NCBI RefSeq assembly: GCF_037572415.1 | Contig: NZ_JBBHLB010000001.1 | Location: forward strand, 1 to 64,000 | DNA: 64,000 nucleotides | Direction of reading: 5' to 3' | Source of the DNA: Flavonifractor porci | Lineage (GTDB): Bacteria > Bacillota > Clostridia > Oscillospirales > Oscillospiraceae | Shown: positions 35,368 to 43,898 of the stretch, piece by piece | Numbering within the stretch: the stretch's first letter is position 1 | How the letters are laid out: each line of letters begins with the position of its first letter | Notes under the pieces: model-generated | What the model saw: only the letters and a program-made list of their open reading frames with translations | The model's database searches: none | What the model was told of the DNA's origin: nothing | Position numbers and translations under genes: made by a program

Positions 35368-36350
35368 ACAGTATTCCGAAAGAGTGGCTGGCTTTCCTGC
35401 GGGAGCAGTACCCCGCGGGCAGCCGAATCAAGCTCAGAGAGATGAAAACCGATCCAGATCCAATTTCTTCTGGAGCCATGGGAACGCTGGACTTCATCGA
35501 CGACGCCGGCCACTTCCACATGAGGTGGGACAACGGAAGAACATTGTCGCTGGTCATTGGTGAGGACAGCTTTACCGTCCTGCCGCCCGAACCCACCACC
35601 ATGAAACTCTATATGCCCCTGACCGCTGACCTCTATGAGCGGAACGAATGGGGCGATATGGAGGAGGAAGGTACTCCGTTGGACGGCAGGGAGCTGCGGA
35701 CCTATGAAGGGGATATCCTTGCCGCATTGGTGAAGAACCGGATGCCGGAGGAAACCGAGCGCGGGATCATGCACTGGTACGGCAAAAATGACAGTGTGGA
35801 TGACAAGGTCAGGTCTGTGGTATTCACTGCTGAGGAGCGGAACGGCCAGCTTTGGGGCGTGGCGGAGTGTCGGGTGGTCGGCACCCTCACCCCGGAAGAA
35901 CTGGACACGCTCAAGGAGTATGTCTCCGGACAGGCTTCAGACGGCTGGGGTGAGGGCTTTGAGCAGCGGGAGATCGAGGCAGATGGCGGTGAGTTGTATG
36001 TCCATCTCTGGAATTGGAACAACTGGAGCATCCAGACCGAGGAGGAGCGGTTCAGTCCTAAAATTGCGGAGGGATTGCCGGAGCTGTGCTTCTCCACCAT
36101 CCTGACCACCGGCGAATTGATCTGCATCAAGCGGGGCGAGACCGGTTACTACCCCTCCGACTGGGACACCGGTGACAAGGAACGGAATGTGGAGCTGGCG
36201 GACCAGCTCAATGAGCAGCTTGGCGTGACCATGTGGCAGCGCAAGGCCATGGAGGTGGGCAGTATGTGCGGCTGGGGATGTCCCGGTGCTGACCCTGCCA
36301 AGTATCTGGAAGATTTTCAGCCGAAGACAGGAGGGTTGACGCTTGAATAA
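35364..36350 (+). CDS. DUF4314-domain ICE protein
   Basis: A 328-residue protein. Residues ~8-75 (EQYPAGSRIKLREM, HFHMRWDNGRTLSLV) match DUF4314, a small beta domain frequent in Clostridial ICEs. The C-terminal part (GELICIKRGETGYYPSDWDT) is a separate domain of unknown role. It ends QPKTGGLTLE. No signal or membrane segment. Both ends overlap neighbours, so it belongs to the coupled ArdA-block operon. Confidence 0.78.
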   Translation: MNSIPKEWLAFLREQYPAGSRIKLREMKTDPDPISSGAMGTLDFIDDAGHFHMRWDNGRTLSLVIGEDSFTVLPPEPTTMKLYMPLTADLYERNEWGDMEEEGTPLDGRELRTYEGDILAALVKNRMPEETERGIMHWYGKNDSVDDKVRSVVFTAEERNGQLWGVAECRVVGTLTPEELDTLKEYVSGQASDGWGEGFEQREIEADGGELYVHLWNWNNWSIQTEEERFSPKIAEGLPELCFSTILTTGELICIKRGETGYYPSDWDTGDKERNVELADQLNEQLGVTMWQRKAMEVGSMCGWGCPGADPAKYLEDFQPKTGGLTLE

Positions 36351-37488
36351 GGTGTTTCGGGTAGAACTGTCTGGAGGCAACGGCTGTTACTGCGAACTGG
36401 AGCTTCCCGCCGCCCCCTATGAACTGCTGGACGCGCTGGAGCGGCTGCAAATGCCCATGGACGGCAAGCCGGACTGGGATATCCTCGAGTATAACGACTT
36501 TCCGTATCTCCATATTCATCTGACGGATGAATGCGATCTATTTCAGCTCAATGCACTGGCAGACAGGCTGGCGCGGCTGGATGAACGGCAGAAAGCCGCG
36601 TTCGAGGGGCTGTTCCAGGTGGAGGTCTCCAAAAAGTATGGTCCGATCCAGATATCCACGATCATCGACCTGGCCTACAGCACGGACTGCTGCCATGTGC
36701 TGAGTGAGGTGCAGAACGACTCCCAGCTCGGCAGGTTTTATGCGGAAAACGGTTTTATGCCGGAGCTTGACGCCATCCCTGACAGCGTGTTTCAAATGCT
36801 GGATTTTGAAATGCTGGGCAGAAAGGCCCGCATGGATGAGGGCGGCGTATTCACCAGCCATGGTTATGTGACGCAGGACTCAGACTTGGAGCAGGTCTAT
36901 GATACCCTTGACCTCCGCCTCCGCAGGCCGGACTATGCGGTTCTGATGGAACTGACAAATGGCGAACACAATGTTTCGCTGCCGCTGCCAGCGTCACACC
37001 TGATGATTGATAACAAGCTAAAGTCCATTGGAGCGGAAGCGTGGCAGAATATCCGATTCCGCTGTCTGGACTGCGCGGCACCCGCCCTGAAGGATCTGGT
37101 GGACGAGGCCGTCAGCATCACCCATGTCAACCGGCTGGCGCAGCATCTGGCGCGGCTTGGACCGGAGGAACTGACAAAGTACAAAGCAATCCTCATAGCA
37201 GAGGATCCCTCAGATATCAATGAGGCGTCCCGGCTGGCCGGACAGCTGGACGAATATATGGTGGAGCCGGATGTGCGCACCATGCCGGAGGTGGCGGAGA
37301 ATGAACTTCGGATCATCCTTGGTGACGAAGCGGCGGAGCTTCTGCTCCCCCATGTGACCCTTTGGCGGTATGGGGAGGCTCTGCTCCAGAAGTACGGCAG
37401 TACAGTGACTGAGTACGGCCTGGTAGAGAGGCGGGACGGCCAGGTCATGGCAGAACAGCCCCAGCGGGGCGGAATGGAGATGATGTAA
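36343..37488 (+). CDS. ArdA-like antirestriction protein, two modules (copy 3)
   Basis: A 381-residue acidic protein. Module 1 (~1-185) shows LSEVQNDSQLGRFYAENG, FEMLGRKARMDEGGVF and HGYVTQDSD. Module 2 (~195-370) shows YMVEPDVRTMPEVAENELR, LWRYGEALLQKYG and TEYGLVERRDG. The order matches copies 1 and 2, but sequences are diverged, so the copies may target different enzymes. Start is a TTG 7 bases after AGGAGGG; an in-frame GTG at 36352 is less well placed. It ends RGGMEMM and touches the next gene's ATG. Confidence 0.68.
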   Translation: MNKVFRVELSGGNGCYCELELPAAPYELLDALERLQMPMDGKPDWDILEYNDFPYLHIHLTDECDLFQLNALADRLARLDERQKAAFEGLFQVEVSKKYGPIQISTIIDLAYSTDCCHVLSEVQNDSQLGRFYAENGFMPELDAIPDSVFQMLDFEMLGRKARMDEGGVFTSHGYVTQDSDLEQVYDTLDLRLRRPDYAVLMELTNGEHNVSLPLPASHLMIDNKLKSIGAEAWQNIRFRCLDCAAPALKDLVDEAVSITHVNRLAQHLARLGPEELTKYKAILIAEDPSDINEASRLAGQLDEYMVEPDVRTMPEVAENELRIILGDEAAELLLPHVTLWRYGEALLQKYGSTVTEYGLVERRDGQVMAEQPQRGGMEMM

Positions 37489-38507
37489 TGTGGGAATTTG
37501 AGGAACTGATGATACTTCCGGGAACAGAACAGGAACGGGACTGGCTGGCGGAGCGGTTGTCCACATTGAGCAAGAAGGAAAAGCACATTGTCAGCGCCAT
37601 TGTCATCAGCGCGCGACCGGAATCCATGGCGGAGGCCATCAATCAGCTGCTCTCCATGGAGGACTATGGGGTGTGCTTTCCCGCGGGAAGCTACGCACAG
37701 CTGGGGAGCTTTTATCTCCGGCACGAAGCCCATCTGCCGGAACGCACTATGTACTACGCGGATCTGGAACGGATCGGCATGATGTATGAGGACCGACACC
37801 CCGGCCTGTTCATCGGGAGCTGCTATGTGGCCTATCCGTCCGGCCCCGTCCCTCTCCGCTACACCGGCCAGGGGCTCATTCCGGAGGATGACGGCTGGAG
37901 CGTCAAGGTGAAGCTGGCCTCCCCCACAATACCGGAGGGGGTATGGCTGCGCCTGCCGGATCACTCCGCCGTAAGCGGCCAGCCGGACGAGGTGGCCCTG
38001 GCCCTGGACGAGCTGAATGTCCGAAGTCTGGAGGACTGTGTCCTGATGGACGCCCGGTGCGGCCGGCCCCAGTTGGGGGACCTGATGGAGCAATATGCAG
38101 ACGCTCTGGAGCTGGTCAACGACGGCAGCGACCTGGGCTATGCGCTGGAGGAACAGGGCCAGGGAACGCCCCGCTTTCTGGAGAGGTTTGCCGCTGCCCT
38201 GGAATTTGAGAACTGCCATGACCTGCGCTTTGCCCTGGACATCATCCAGAATCTCCACTGCTATGAGTGGATCCCCTGTGACAGCCTGAAGGAATTTGGC
38301 AGGCGAAAGCTGCTGGAGGCGGGGGTGGCTGAGGAACTGCTCTCCTCCGGCTGCATCGATCTGGAGGGGTACGCGGCGGATCTGCTGGAGGAAGCGGGCT
38401 ATGTGCTGACCGCCGCTGAAAGCGCCTACATCTCCCGGAACAGCCGGGAGTTTATCTATGAGCGCAGCGCCCCGGAGGAGGCGGGGATGACGATGGAACA
38501 GCAGTAA
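37488..38507 (+). CDS. ArdA-like antirestriction protein, first module shortened (copy 4)
   Basis: A 339-residue acidic protein. Compared with copies 1-3, module 1 (~1-120) lacks its N-terminal subdomain and starts directly in the helical part, then YGVCFPAGSYAQLGSFYL, YYADLERIGMMYEDRHPG and SCYVAYPSG. Module 2 (~135-325) is complete with YEWIPCDSLKEFGRRKLLE, LEGYAADLLEEAGYV and YISRNSREF. It ends AGMTMEQQ and is followed by a terminator, so it closes the ArdA operon. The ATG overlaps the copy 3 stop by one base. Confidence 0.65.
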   Translation: MWEFEELMILPGTEQERDWLAERLSTLSKKEKHIVSAIVISARPESMAEAINQLLSMEDYGVCFPAGSYAQLGSFYLRHEAHLPERTMYYADLERIGMMYEDRHPGLFIGSCYVAYPSGPVPLRYTGQGLIPEDDGWSVKVKLASPTIPEGVWLRLPDHSAVSGQPDEVALALDELNVRSLEDCVLMDARCGRPQLGDLMEQYADALELVNDGSDLGYALEEQGQGTPRFLERFAAALEFENCHDLRFALDIIQNLHCYEWIPCDSLKEFGRRKLLEAGVAEELLSSGCIDLEGYAADLLEEAGYVLTAAESAYISRNSREFIYERSAPEEAGMTMEQQ

Positions 38508-38520
38508 AAAATCGAGAATT

Positions 38521-38562
38521 GGGGCCGTTTTTCCGAAAGGGACAACGGCCCCTTCTTTTTTT
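38521..38562 (+). terminator. Terminator closing the ArdA block, with conserved leader
   Basis: GGGGCCGTT / AACGGCCCC stem followed by TTCTTTTTTT, then GCGCCCTTTTTCGGGAAAAT, similar to the sequence after the 31060 hairpin. Confidence 0.8.
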
Positions 38563-38602
38563 GCGCCCTTTTTCGGGAAAATGGCCCCGGAAAGGAGCGC
38601 AA

Positions 38603-38935
38603 ATGGAGAAAGAACGGCTGGCGGAGTACCTGGAACGGTATCACCTGGGCGCCGCTAACGCCGCCACCAGCTGGGAGCTGGAGTGTGCCTTCGGCGTCCG
38701 GGGCAAGGACCTGCGGGACGCGGTGAACGGCCTGCGGCGGCAGGGCGTCCCCATTGCCAGCAACGGAAACGGCTACTTCTACGCCGCCACGGAGCAGGAG
38801 GTGCGGGCCACCATCGCCCACATGACCCACCGCATCAGCGGCATCGCCGCGGCGATCCGGGGCCTGTCCCGGTCGCTGGAGCGGTTCGACACTGCCCAGA
38901 CCAGGCTCCCACTGGAGGGAGGCGGCGGCCCGTGA
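38603..38935 (+). CDS. Small winged-helix-like regulator
   Basis: A 110-residue protein. Residues ~10-60 (ATSWELECAFGVRGKDLRDA, LRRQGVPIASNGNGYFYA) read as a winged helix of the type found near phage and ICE methylases; the C-terminal ~40 residues are a helix that may oligomerise. The ATG at 38603 has AAGGAGCGCAA upstream and is preferred over an earlier in-frame start inside the terminator. Its stop overlaps the GTG of the methylase, so the pair is coupled. Confidence 0.7.
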   Translation: MEKERLAEYLERYHLGAANAATSWELECAFGVRGKDLRDAVNGLRRQGVPIASNGNGYFYAATEQEVRATIAHMTHRISGIAAAIRGLSRSLERFDTAQTRLPLEGGGGP

Positions 38936-39798
38936 ACAGCTTCATGAGCTGGGTGGGCGGCAAGAAGGCGCTGCGGGAGGAGGTGGTGCGGCGGTTCCCC
39001 ATCTACTATGAGCGGTACATCGAGGTGTTCGGCGGTGGCGGCTGGGTGCTGTTCCATAAAGATCCCGGCAACGATTTTGAGGTCTACAACGATTTCAACA
39101 GCCTGCTCGTCAATCTGTACCGCTGCGTCCGGGACAAGCCGGAGGAGCTGATCGCCGCCCTGCGGTATGTCCTCAATTCCCGTGAGGACTTTGAGCGGGC
39201 CAGGACCGCCCTCGCCCGCGACAGTCCCATGGACGCCGTGCGGAAAGCGGCCTTGTTCTATCAGATCATCCGGTACAGCTACGCCTCGGCCCTCACCAGC
39301 TATGGCAGCCAGCCCCACGATATGCGGGCCAACTTCCCGCTGATCGAGCAGGCCCACCGGCGGCTTGCCAGAGTGGTGGTGGAGAACAAAGACTTTGAAA
39401 AGCTCGTCCGCCAGTATGACCGGCCTGTGAGCCTGTTCTACTGCGACCCGCCCTACCACGCCACGGAGGGGTATTACCAGAACATTGGAGAGGACGGCTT
39501 TACAGAGAAAGACCACATCCGCCTGCGGGACACGCTGCTGTCCATGCAGGGGAAGTTCCTGCTGTCCTACAACGATGACGAATTCATCCGGGAGCTGTAC
39601 GACGCGCCCGGCATCCGGATCGAGCCGGTGACCCGGCTGAACAATATCCGGCAGCGGTACGATCCCAACTGTCAATTTTCCGAGCTGCTCATTGCCAACT
39701 ACGATATGCATGAGCGTGAGCGGGCCTCGGTCCAGTTAAACCTGTTTGACTATGAAAAGGAGGAAGATGACGATGAAATTTTTGAAGGAACCTACTGA
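38932..39798 (+). CDS. DNA adenine N6-methyltransferase, D12/Dam class
   Basis: A 288-residue methylase. The AdoMet motif near the start is SWVGGKKALREEVVRRFP and the catalytic motif near residue 167 is FYCDPPYH (DPPY, the alpha-class N6-adenine signature). Length is normal for D12 enzymes. The GTG start at 38932 overlaps the upstream stop as GTGA. No cognate restriction enzyme is present, so it is an orphan that probably masks restriction sites on the ICE or regulates it. The target sequence is unknown. Confidence 0.9.
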   Translation: MNSFMSWVGGKKALREEVVRRFPIYYERYIEVFGGGGWVLFHKDPGNDFEVYNDFNSLLVNLYRCVRDKPEELIAALRYVLNSREDFERARTALARDSPMDAVRKAALFYQIIRYSYASALTSYGSQPHDMRANFPLIEQAHRRLARVVVENKDFEKLVRQYDRPVSLFYCDPPYHATEGYYQNIGEDGFTEKDHIRLRDTLLSMQGKFLLSYNDDEFIRELYDAPGIRIEPVTRLNNIRQRYDPNCQFSELLIANYDMHERERASVQLNLFDYEKEEDDDEIFEGTY

Positions 39799-40276
39799 CA
39801 AGGGCCTCCACATCCCCAGAGCGGCCCTGAACCTCTGCGGCTTTGAGGCGGGAGAAAAGGTGGAGCTCCACACGGCTGAGAACGCGCTGGTGGCGCTGAA
39901 GGGCCGGATGACCGCTATGGAACTGCTCCGCGCCGCCCAGTCCCTCCAGCAGATGGCCGTGGAACTGCACACCCATCTGGCAAAGGTCTGCGGCCCCTGT
40001 GACGGCTGCGAGGGGGAATGCCCCTTTGAGACGCGGGATGAGGACGAGATCGGCCTGCCGGAGTACCTGCGGGAGGAAGCCGGTATCCCCGCGGACGCCA
40101 AGCTGTGCGCCTGGGTAGACGATGAGGAGCACACGGTGACCATCTCCGAGGCGGACTATGACCATGACCTGCGGGATGTGCCCGAGGAGGTGCTGGAAAT
40201 GTTCAGAGCGACCGGAATCTGTGTCGGGGAGCTGGAGGAGCGGCTGATCGTGGGGGATACCGTCTATGGCGGGTAA
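39773..40276 (+). CDS. AbrB-like ICE protein with a cysteine-rich centre
   Basis: A 167-residue protein. Residues ~1-45 (MKFLKEPTDKGLHIPRAALN, then EAGEKVELHTAENALVAL) look like a SpoVT/AbrB swapped-hairpin DNA-binding segment. A middle CGPCDGCEGEC cluster may bind metal, and a second AbrB-like stretch (REEAGIPADAKLCAWVDDEE) follows. A transcription regulator is likely but not proven. Start at 39773 is chosen for 9-base spacing from AGGAGG; ATG at 39767 is the alternative. It overlaps the methylase end. Confidence 0.65.
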   Translation: MKFLKEPTDKGLHIPRAALNLCGFEAGEKVELHTAENALVALKGRMTAMELLRAAQSLQQMAVELHTHLAKVCGPCDGCEGECPFETRDEDEIGLPEYLREEAGIPADAKLCAWVDDEEHTVTISEADYDHDLRDVPEEVLEMFRATGICVGELEERLIVGDTVYGG

Positions 40277-40288
40277 GGGTGACAAAAA

Positions 40289-40642
40289 ATGAGGTGTTCC
40301 TATTATACCATCGACGATCTCCGGCTGGGCCGCGACCCCAGAGGCGTGACCGGCTGGCGGCTGTCCCGGTTCTTATCCCTGGCCGACGCATTGGAGCACT
40401 ACCGCTCCTTGCCGGATTCCGGGGTCAAAGCCTTTGGCCTGACAGACGGCGTTCATGTGCTGGAGCTGGTGCGGCATATCCCTCCGCAGGACGAAAAAGC
40501 GGGAATGGATGTGCTGGCATCGGACTACCGGGCGTTTCCACTCTGGAGGGAGGTCAGGGCGGCAGCGGAAGCCGCCAGCGCCTGTGTCTCGGTTCTGCAC
40601 ATCCATGACCGCCCCGTTCCCATGGCGGCTTATCCGCGTTGA
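40289..40642 (+). CDS. Hypothetical ICE protein (YodL-like, tentative)
   Basis: A 117-residue soluble protein opening MRCSYYTIDDLRLGRDPRGV, with no transmembrane or cysteine motif. The first 60 residues recall the small YodL-type domains of ICE polyvalent proteins, but the match is weak. A poor ribosome binding site (AAGGGTG) precedes the ATG. It lies 12 bases after the AbrB-like gene in the same operon. Confidence 0.6.
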   Translation: MRCSYYTIDDLRLGRDPRGVTGWRLSRFLSLADALEHYRSLPDSGVKAFGLTDGVHVLELVRHIPPQDEKAGMDVLASDYRAFPLWREVRAAAEAASACVSVLHIHDRPVPMAAYPR

Positions 40643-40669
40643 ATTCTATATGATGAGGAGGAACCCAGC

Positions 40670-41053
40670 ATGAAAAAAGCAAGCGCACCCGCCCCTGTTT
40701 CCGCGCAGGGCCAGCCTGCCCAGCGGGAGCAGCTCCCCATGAAGGTGGATGTGAAGATCAACACCCTGCGCACGGACGGCCCGGTCCTGGCCAACGCCTC
40801 GGTCAATCTCAACGGCTGCTTCGCCATCCGGGGCGTGAAGGTGATAGACAGCGAGAAAGGGCCCTTCGTCTCCATGCCCAGCTACAAGTCAGGCGGTGAG
40901 TACAGGGATATCTGTTTCCCTTGCACCCAGGAGTTCCACCAGCAGTTCCATCAGGCGGTGCTGGACGCCTACCAGCAGGCCCTGACCCAGCTCCCCCAGC
41001 GGCAGCAGACCGCGCAGGCTACCCCCGCCCAGGACATGGGCATGACGATGTAA
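40670..41053 (+). CDS. SpoVG-family protein
   Basis: A 127-residue protein whose residues ~24-105 match SpoVG (VDVKINTLRTDGPVLANASV, then FAIRGVKVIDSEKGPFVSMP). Chromosomal SpoVG is a small site-specific DNA- and RNA-binding regulator; ICE copies are common but their targets are unknown. The N-terminus has a low-complexity Pro/Ala/Gln extension, and the C-terminus a Gln-rich linker ending DMGMTM. ATG follows GAGGAGGAACCCAGC. Confidence 0.85.
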   Translation: MKKASAPAPVSAQGQPAQREQLPMKVDVKINTLRTDGPVLANASVNLNGCFAIRGVKVIDSEKGPFVSMPSYKSGGEYRDICFPCTQEFHQQFHQAVLDAYQQALTQLPQRQQTAQATPAQDMGMTM

Positions 41054-41068
41054 GAGGAGGAAGACCCC

Positions 41069-41983
41069 ATGAAACGAGTATTTGCCCTTTGCGCCATGGC
41101 GCTGACGCTGGCCATGGCCCTTCCCGTCCAGGCTGCCGCCGCGGAAACGGTGGCGGTGTGCTATCCCACCTCCATCACCCGCAGCGAGGATGGGGGTGAG
41201 ATTAGGAAGATCTATGACCTGTCTCCCACGGACGATCCCGCGGGCATCCCCCGGTCGGACTTCGAGCAGGACGGGTTCCGTTACACCCTGACGGACCTGC
41301 TCAAGCAGGAGCTCCCCGAATATGAGGAGCGGCAGCACACGGAGACGGTGTCCCTGGAAAGCAAGAGCAAGGACATGGCCTCGGTGCTGGCCCTGCTGCC
41401 CCAGGAACGGGAGTTCATCACCGATGATGGCCTGACAGGGACCCTGACGCTCCAGCTGGATACCGTGCAGGTGGAGGTGGCCGGGTACGGCAGTTCCACA
41501 AAGGAAGTCCAGGCCACCCGGAGCTATCCCAACCTGGCCGGACAGGACACCCAGTACATCCCCAAGACCATTGAGGACAATGGCCGCACCCTGACGCTCC
41601 AGAGCATCGACTGGCAGACGGACAACACCGCCAGCACGGACGGCTATGCCCTGGGGGACCGCTTTACCGCTGTCGCCACCTATACGGGCAGCGCCACCAG
41701 CAGCTATGTGAAGGGCTACACCGTTACCGCCGACTACACCGGCACCGTCAGCCGCATCGCCCTGAACAAGACCCGGTATGTGGCCATCTTTGAGGGGACT
41801 GCCATCGTCCCGGTGGAGCCTGCCGTGGAACTGCCCGATGTATTGGAAGCTCCGAAGCAGTTCAACTGGGCCTATGTGCTGGTCCCGCTGGGCGTTGTCG
41901 CGGCGGCTGGCGGCGGCGTCGGCATCGCCCTGTTCCTCAAACGCCGCCGTGAGTCTGATGAAAGCGGAGGTGACGCTGAATGA
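41069..41983 (+). CDS. Secreted, membrane-anchored surface protein of the sortase locus
   Basis: A 304-residue protein with a cleavable signal peptide (MKRVFALCAMALTLAMALP, AXA-type site near residue 25), an extracellular region of ~240 residues without a named domain, and a C-terminal transmembrane helix (~270-292) followed by the basic KRRRESDE tail, giving an outside-facing type I topology. It has no LPxTG motif. Its stop overlaps the sortase start by 4 bases. It is probably an accessory of sortase-dependent assembly. Confidence 0.7.
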   Translation: MKRVFALCAMALTLAMALPVQAAAAETVAVCYPTSITRSEDGGEIRKIYDLSPTDDPAGIPRSDFEQDGFRYTLTDLLKQELPEYEERQHTETVSLESKSKDMASVLALLPQEREFITDDGLTGTLTLQLDTVQVEVAGYGSSTKEVQATRSYPNLAGQDTQYIPKTIEDNGRTLTLQSIDWQTDNTASTDGYALGDRFTAVATYTGSATSSYVKGYTVTADYTGTVSRIALNKTRYVAIFEGTAIVPVEPAVELPDVLEAPKQFNWAYVLVPLGVVAAAGGGVGIALFLKRRRESDESGGDAE

Positions 41984-42774
41984 AAAAGCTGAGAACGGCT
42001 GTCCTGCTCCTGTGCCTGACCGCCTCCCTCACGGTGGGCGCCAGCGCGGCGGAGCCGCTGGAATATACCATCGACGCGCCGGACGGCCCGGACTATGGCA
42101 CGCCCACCTCTGTCGAAGTGGTGCATACGGTGGACGGCGGGGCCAGGAAGAATGAGGATGTCAGCAAGAACGCCGCCCTCATCCCGCCTGCCTTCGGCAG
42201 CCCCAGTGCGGACACCAAGGGGACGGGAACTTACCTGACGCCCAACCTGGCCCCCAGCGGTATGGCCGCCACTGGTACGGTAATCAACGGGACCGGCTCT
42301 CCTGTGGTGGTCCCCGGCAGCACGATGCCCGGCACTTCTTCCGGCACAGTCACCTCCACGGGCTACACCGAGGTGACGGACGACCTCTACTACAGCGGCG
42401 GGCATCTTGGCACCCTGAAGATCCCGGCCATCGACCTGACCGTCAAGATCTATGAGGGTACCGGAAGTTCCACGCTGAAAAAGGGCGCGGGCCACTTTGA
42501 GGAAACTTCCATCTGGGATGGAAATGTGGCCTTGGCGGCCCACAACCGGGGCGTCAACGCCTACTTCGGTCAGATCCATACGCTGGAGGTGGGTGATACT
42601 ATCACCCTGACCACCAAGCTGGGTACCCGCACCTACAAGGTGATCTCTGTGTCCAAGGTGTCTGAGACAGACCGCAGCGCCCTCGCCTCCTCCACGGAGA
42701 ATATGCTCACCCTGTATACCTGCGTCCGTGACCAGCGGGAGTACCGCTGGTGCGTCCAGGCCGTGGAGAAATAA
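41980..42774 (+). CDS. Sortase
   Basis: A 264-residue cysteine transpeptidase. A signal or anchor helix comes first, then a Ser/Thr/Gly-rich linker (~80-130), then the sortase barrel from ~138. Catalytic residues are visible: His in LAAHNRG, Cys in TLYTC and Arg 8 residues later. The class is not certain; B- or D-like is likely. The partner substrate is probably the adhesin at 43904, which ends in LPRTG. ATG overlaps the upstream stop (ATGA). Confidence 0.85.
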   Translation: MKKLRTAVLLLCLTASLTVGASAAEPLEYTIDAPDGPDYGTPTSVEVVHTVDGGARKNEDVSKNAALIPPAFGSPSADTKGTGTYLTPNLAPSGMAATGTVINGTGSPVVVPGSTMPGTSSGTVTSTGYTEVTDDLYYSGGHLGTLKIPAIDLTVKIYEGTGSSTLKKGAGHFEETSIWDGNVALAAHNRGVNAYFGQIHTLEVGDTITLTTKLGTRTYKVISVSKVSETDRSALASSTENMLTLYTCVRDQREYRWCVQAVEK

Positions 42775-42924
42775 GCACAAGCCCCGGCTTGTCCATTCTG
42801 CTTCGTTTACACCCTTTGATTTCTCCATCTTTCCCGCTTCTTTCCGCTCGACTTTGTGCCATCCTTACGGTATTGTGTTGCTTGCAAAAGCCCCACAATA
42901 TCTGAAAATGAGGAGGACAACGAT

Positions 42925-43743
42925 ATGAGCAGAAAGAAAAATATGCTGCTGGTCACGGCGGGTATCCTGGCCGGCGTCACCATGACCGGCCCCGCCGCCC
43001 ATGCCGCGGCGGAGTACCTCAAAGCTCTGCCCAGCGCCCAGAGCTTCTATCTGGACGGAGCGCAGGTGGCGCTGGAGGCGTATGCCATCAACGGGCGTAA
43101 CTACATCCAGCTTGTGGAGCTGGGCGAACTGCTGGGCGTCACGGTGACCTACCGGGCCAGCGACAACTCCGTCCATATCTCCACCGGACAGGCCCAGGCG
43201 GATGGGACCGTCCAGCTCCCCGCGGATGGCTCCCGCTACATCCCCCAGGCGGGCGATGTGATCCGCTGCAACGACGGCACGGACTACACCATCACCGACG
43301 TCAGCCGGTACGACAAGAGCCTGTTCGCCAGCGGCCCGCTGGGGGAACTGCCCGCGCCCACCTGCGACTGGAGCAGTTTCCCGGAGGTGGAGCTGCCGGA
43401 GCCGGAGGCCCGCCACTTCAATCTGGAAGCAGGCGACTACCTCTTTATCCGCAACCTCTATGAGACCCGCAGGATGCAGTACACCCTCCAAAACCTGGCG
43501 GGGAACCATCCAGACACCAGCCAGAACGGTCAGCTGAAATACGGCGCCAAGGGTACCCCCGCCGTCCGTATCCGGCTGACCATAGACCCCAGCCTGACGG
43601 CGCACTCCTTCTGGCCCTGGCGGGAAAGCGAGCTGGAGGACCTCTTCAATTCCTGTCCTCCGGGGACCTACTCCATGGAAGCCTGGGATGTGTTCCGCAA
43701 CGGCGTGTACATGTACACCGAGTACAAGCTCCACGCCATCTGA
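42925..43743 (+). CDS. Secreted protein with copper-amine-oxidase N-terminal-like domain
   Basis: A 272-residue protein. A signal peptide (LLVTAGILAGVTMTGPAAHA) is followed by a domain at ~35-90 (AQVALEAYAINGRNYIQLVE, then TYRASDNSVHI) matching the copper amine oxidase N-terminal-like domain, often a wall- or ligand-binding module in Clostridia. The remaining ~170 residues are unassigned. There is no transmembrane helix or LPxTG. ATG at 42925 follows GAGGAGGACAACGAT. A perfect terminator follows it. Confidence 0.75.
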   Translation: MSRKKNMLLVTAGILAGVTMTGPAAHAAAEYLKALPSAQSFYLDGAQVALEAYAINGRNYIQLVELGELLGVTVTYRASDNSVHISTGQAQADGTVQLPADGSRYIPQAGDVIRCNDGTDYTITDVSRYDKSLFASGPLGELPAPTCDWSSFPEVELPEPEARHFNLEAGDYLFIRNLYETRRMQYTLQNLAGNHPDTSQNGQLKYGAKGTPAVRIRLTIDPSLTAHSFWPWRESELEDLFNSCPPGTYSMEAWDVFRNGVYMYTEYKLHAI

Positions 43744-43756
43744 CCCCCAGCGGGAC

Positions 43757-43794
43757 GGCGGCAGTATGACACCCATACTGCCGCCTCTTTTTTT
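43757..43794 (+). terminator. Strong terminator before the adhesin gene
   Basis: Perfect 12-bp stem GGCGGCAGTATG / CATACTGCCGCC followed by TCTTTTTTT. It separates the sortase operon from the adhesin gene. Confidence 0.9.
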
Positions 43795-43872
43795 GCGCCC
43801 ATTTTTCAAAAACAACCGATCATCAGGCCGTGCCAGGTGTAGTCACGACCTAAAATACATGATTTGAATGAC

Positions 43873-43898
43873 CCTCCTGTCACGGCCCCTACAGGAGG
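43873..43898 (+). promoter_or_regulatory. Hairpin covering the adhesin ribosome binding site
   Basis: CCTCCTGT (43873-43880) is perfectly complementary to ACAGGAGG (43891-43898), the adhesin Shine-Dalgarno sequence, with a 10-base loop. Folding would hide the ribosome binding site. Confidence 0.55.

Noticed and set aside
38683..38931. N-terminal extension of the adenine methylase
   Set aside because: It is the shifted frame of the winged-helix gene. The methylase AdoMet motif begins right after the GTG at 38932.
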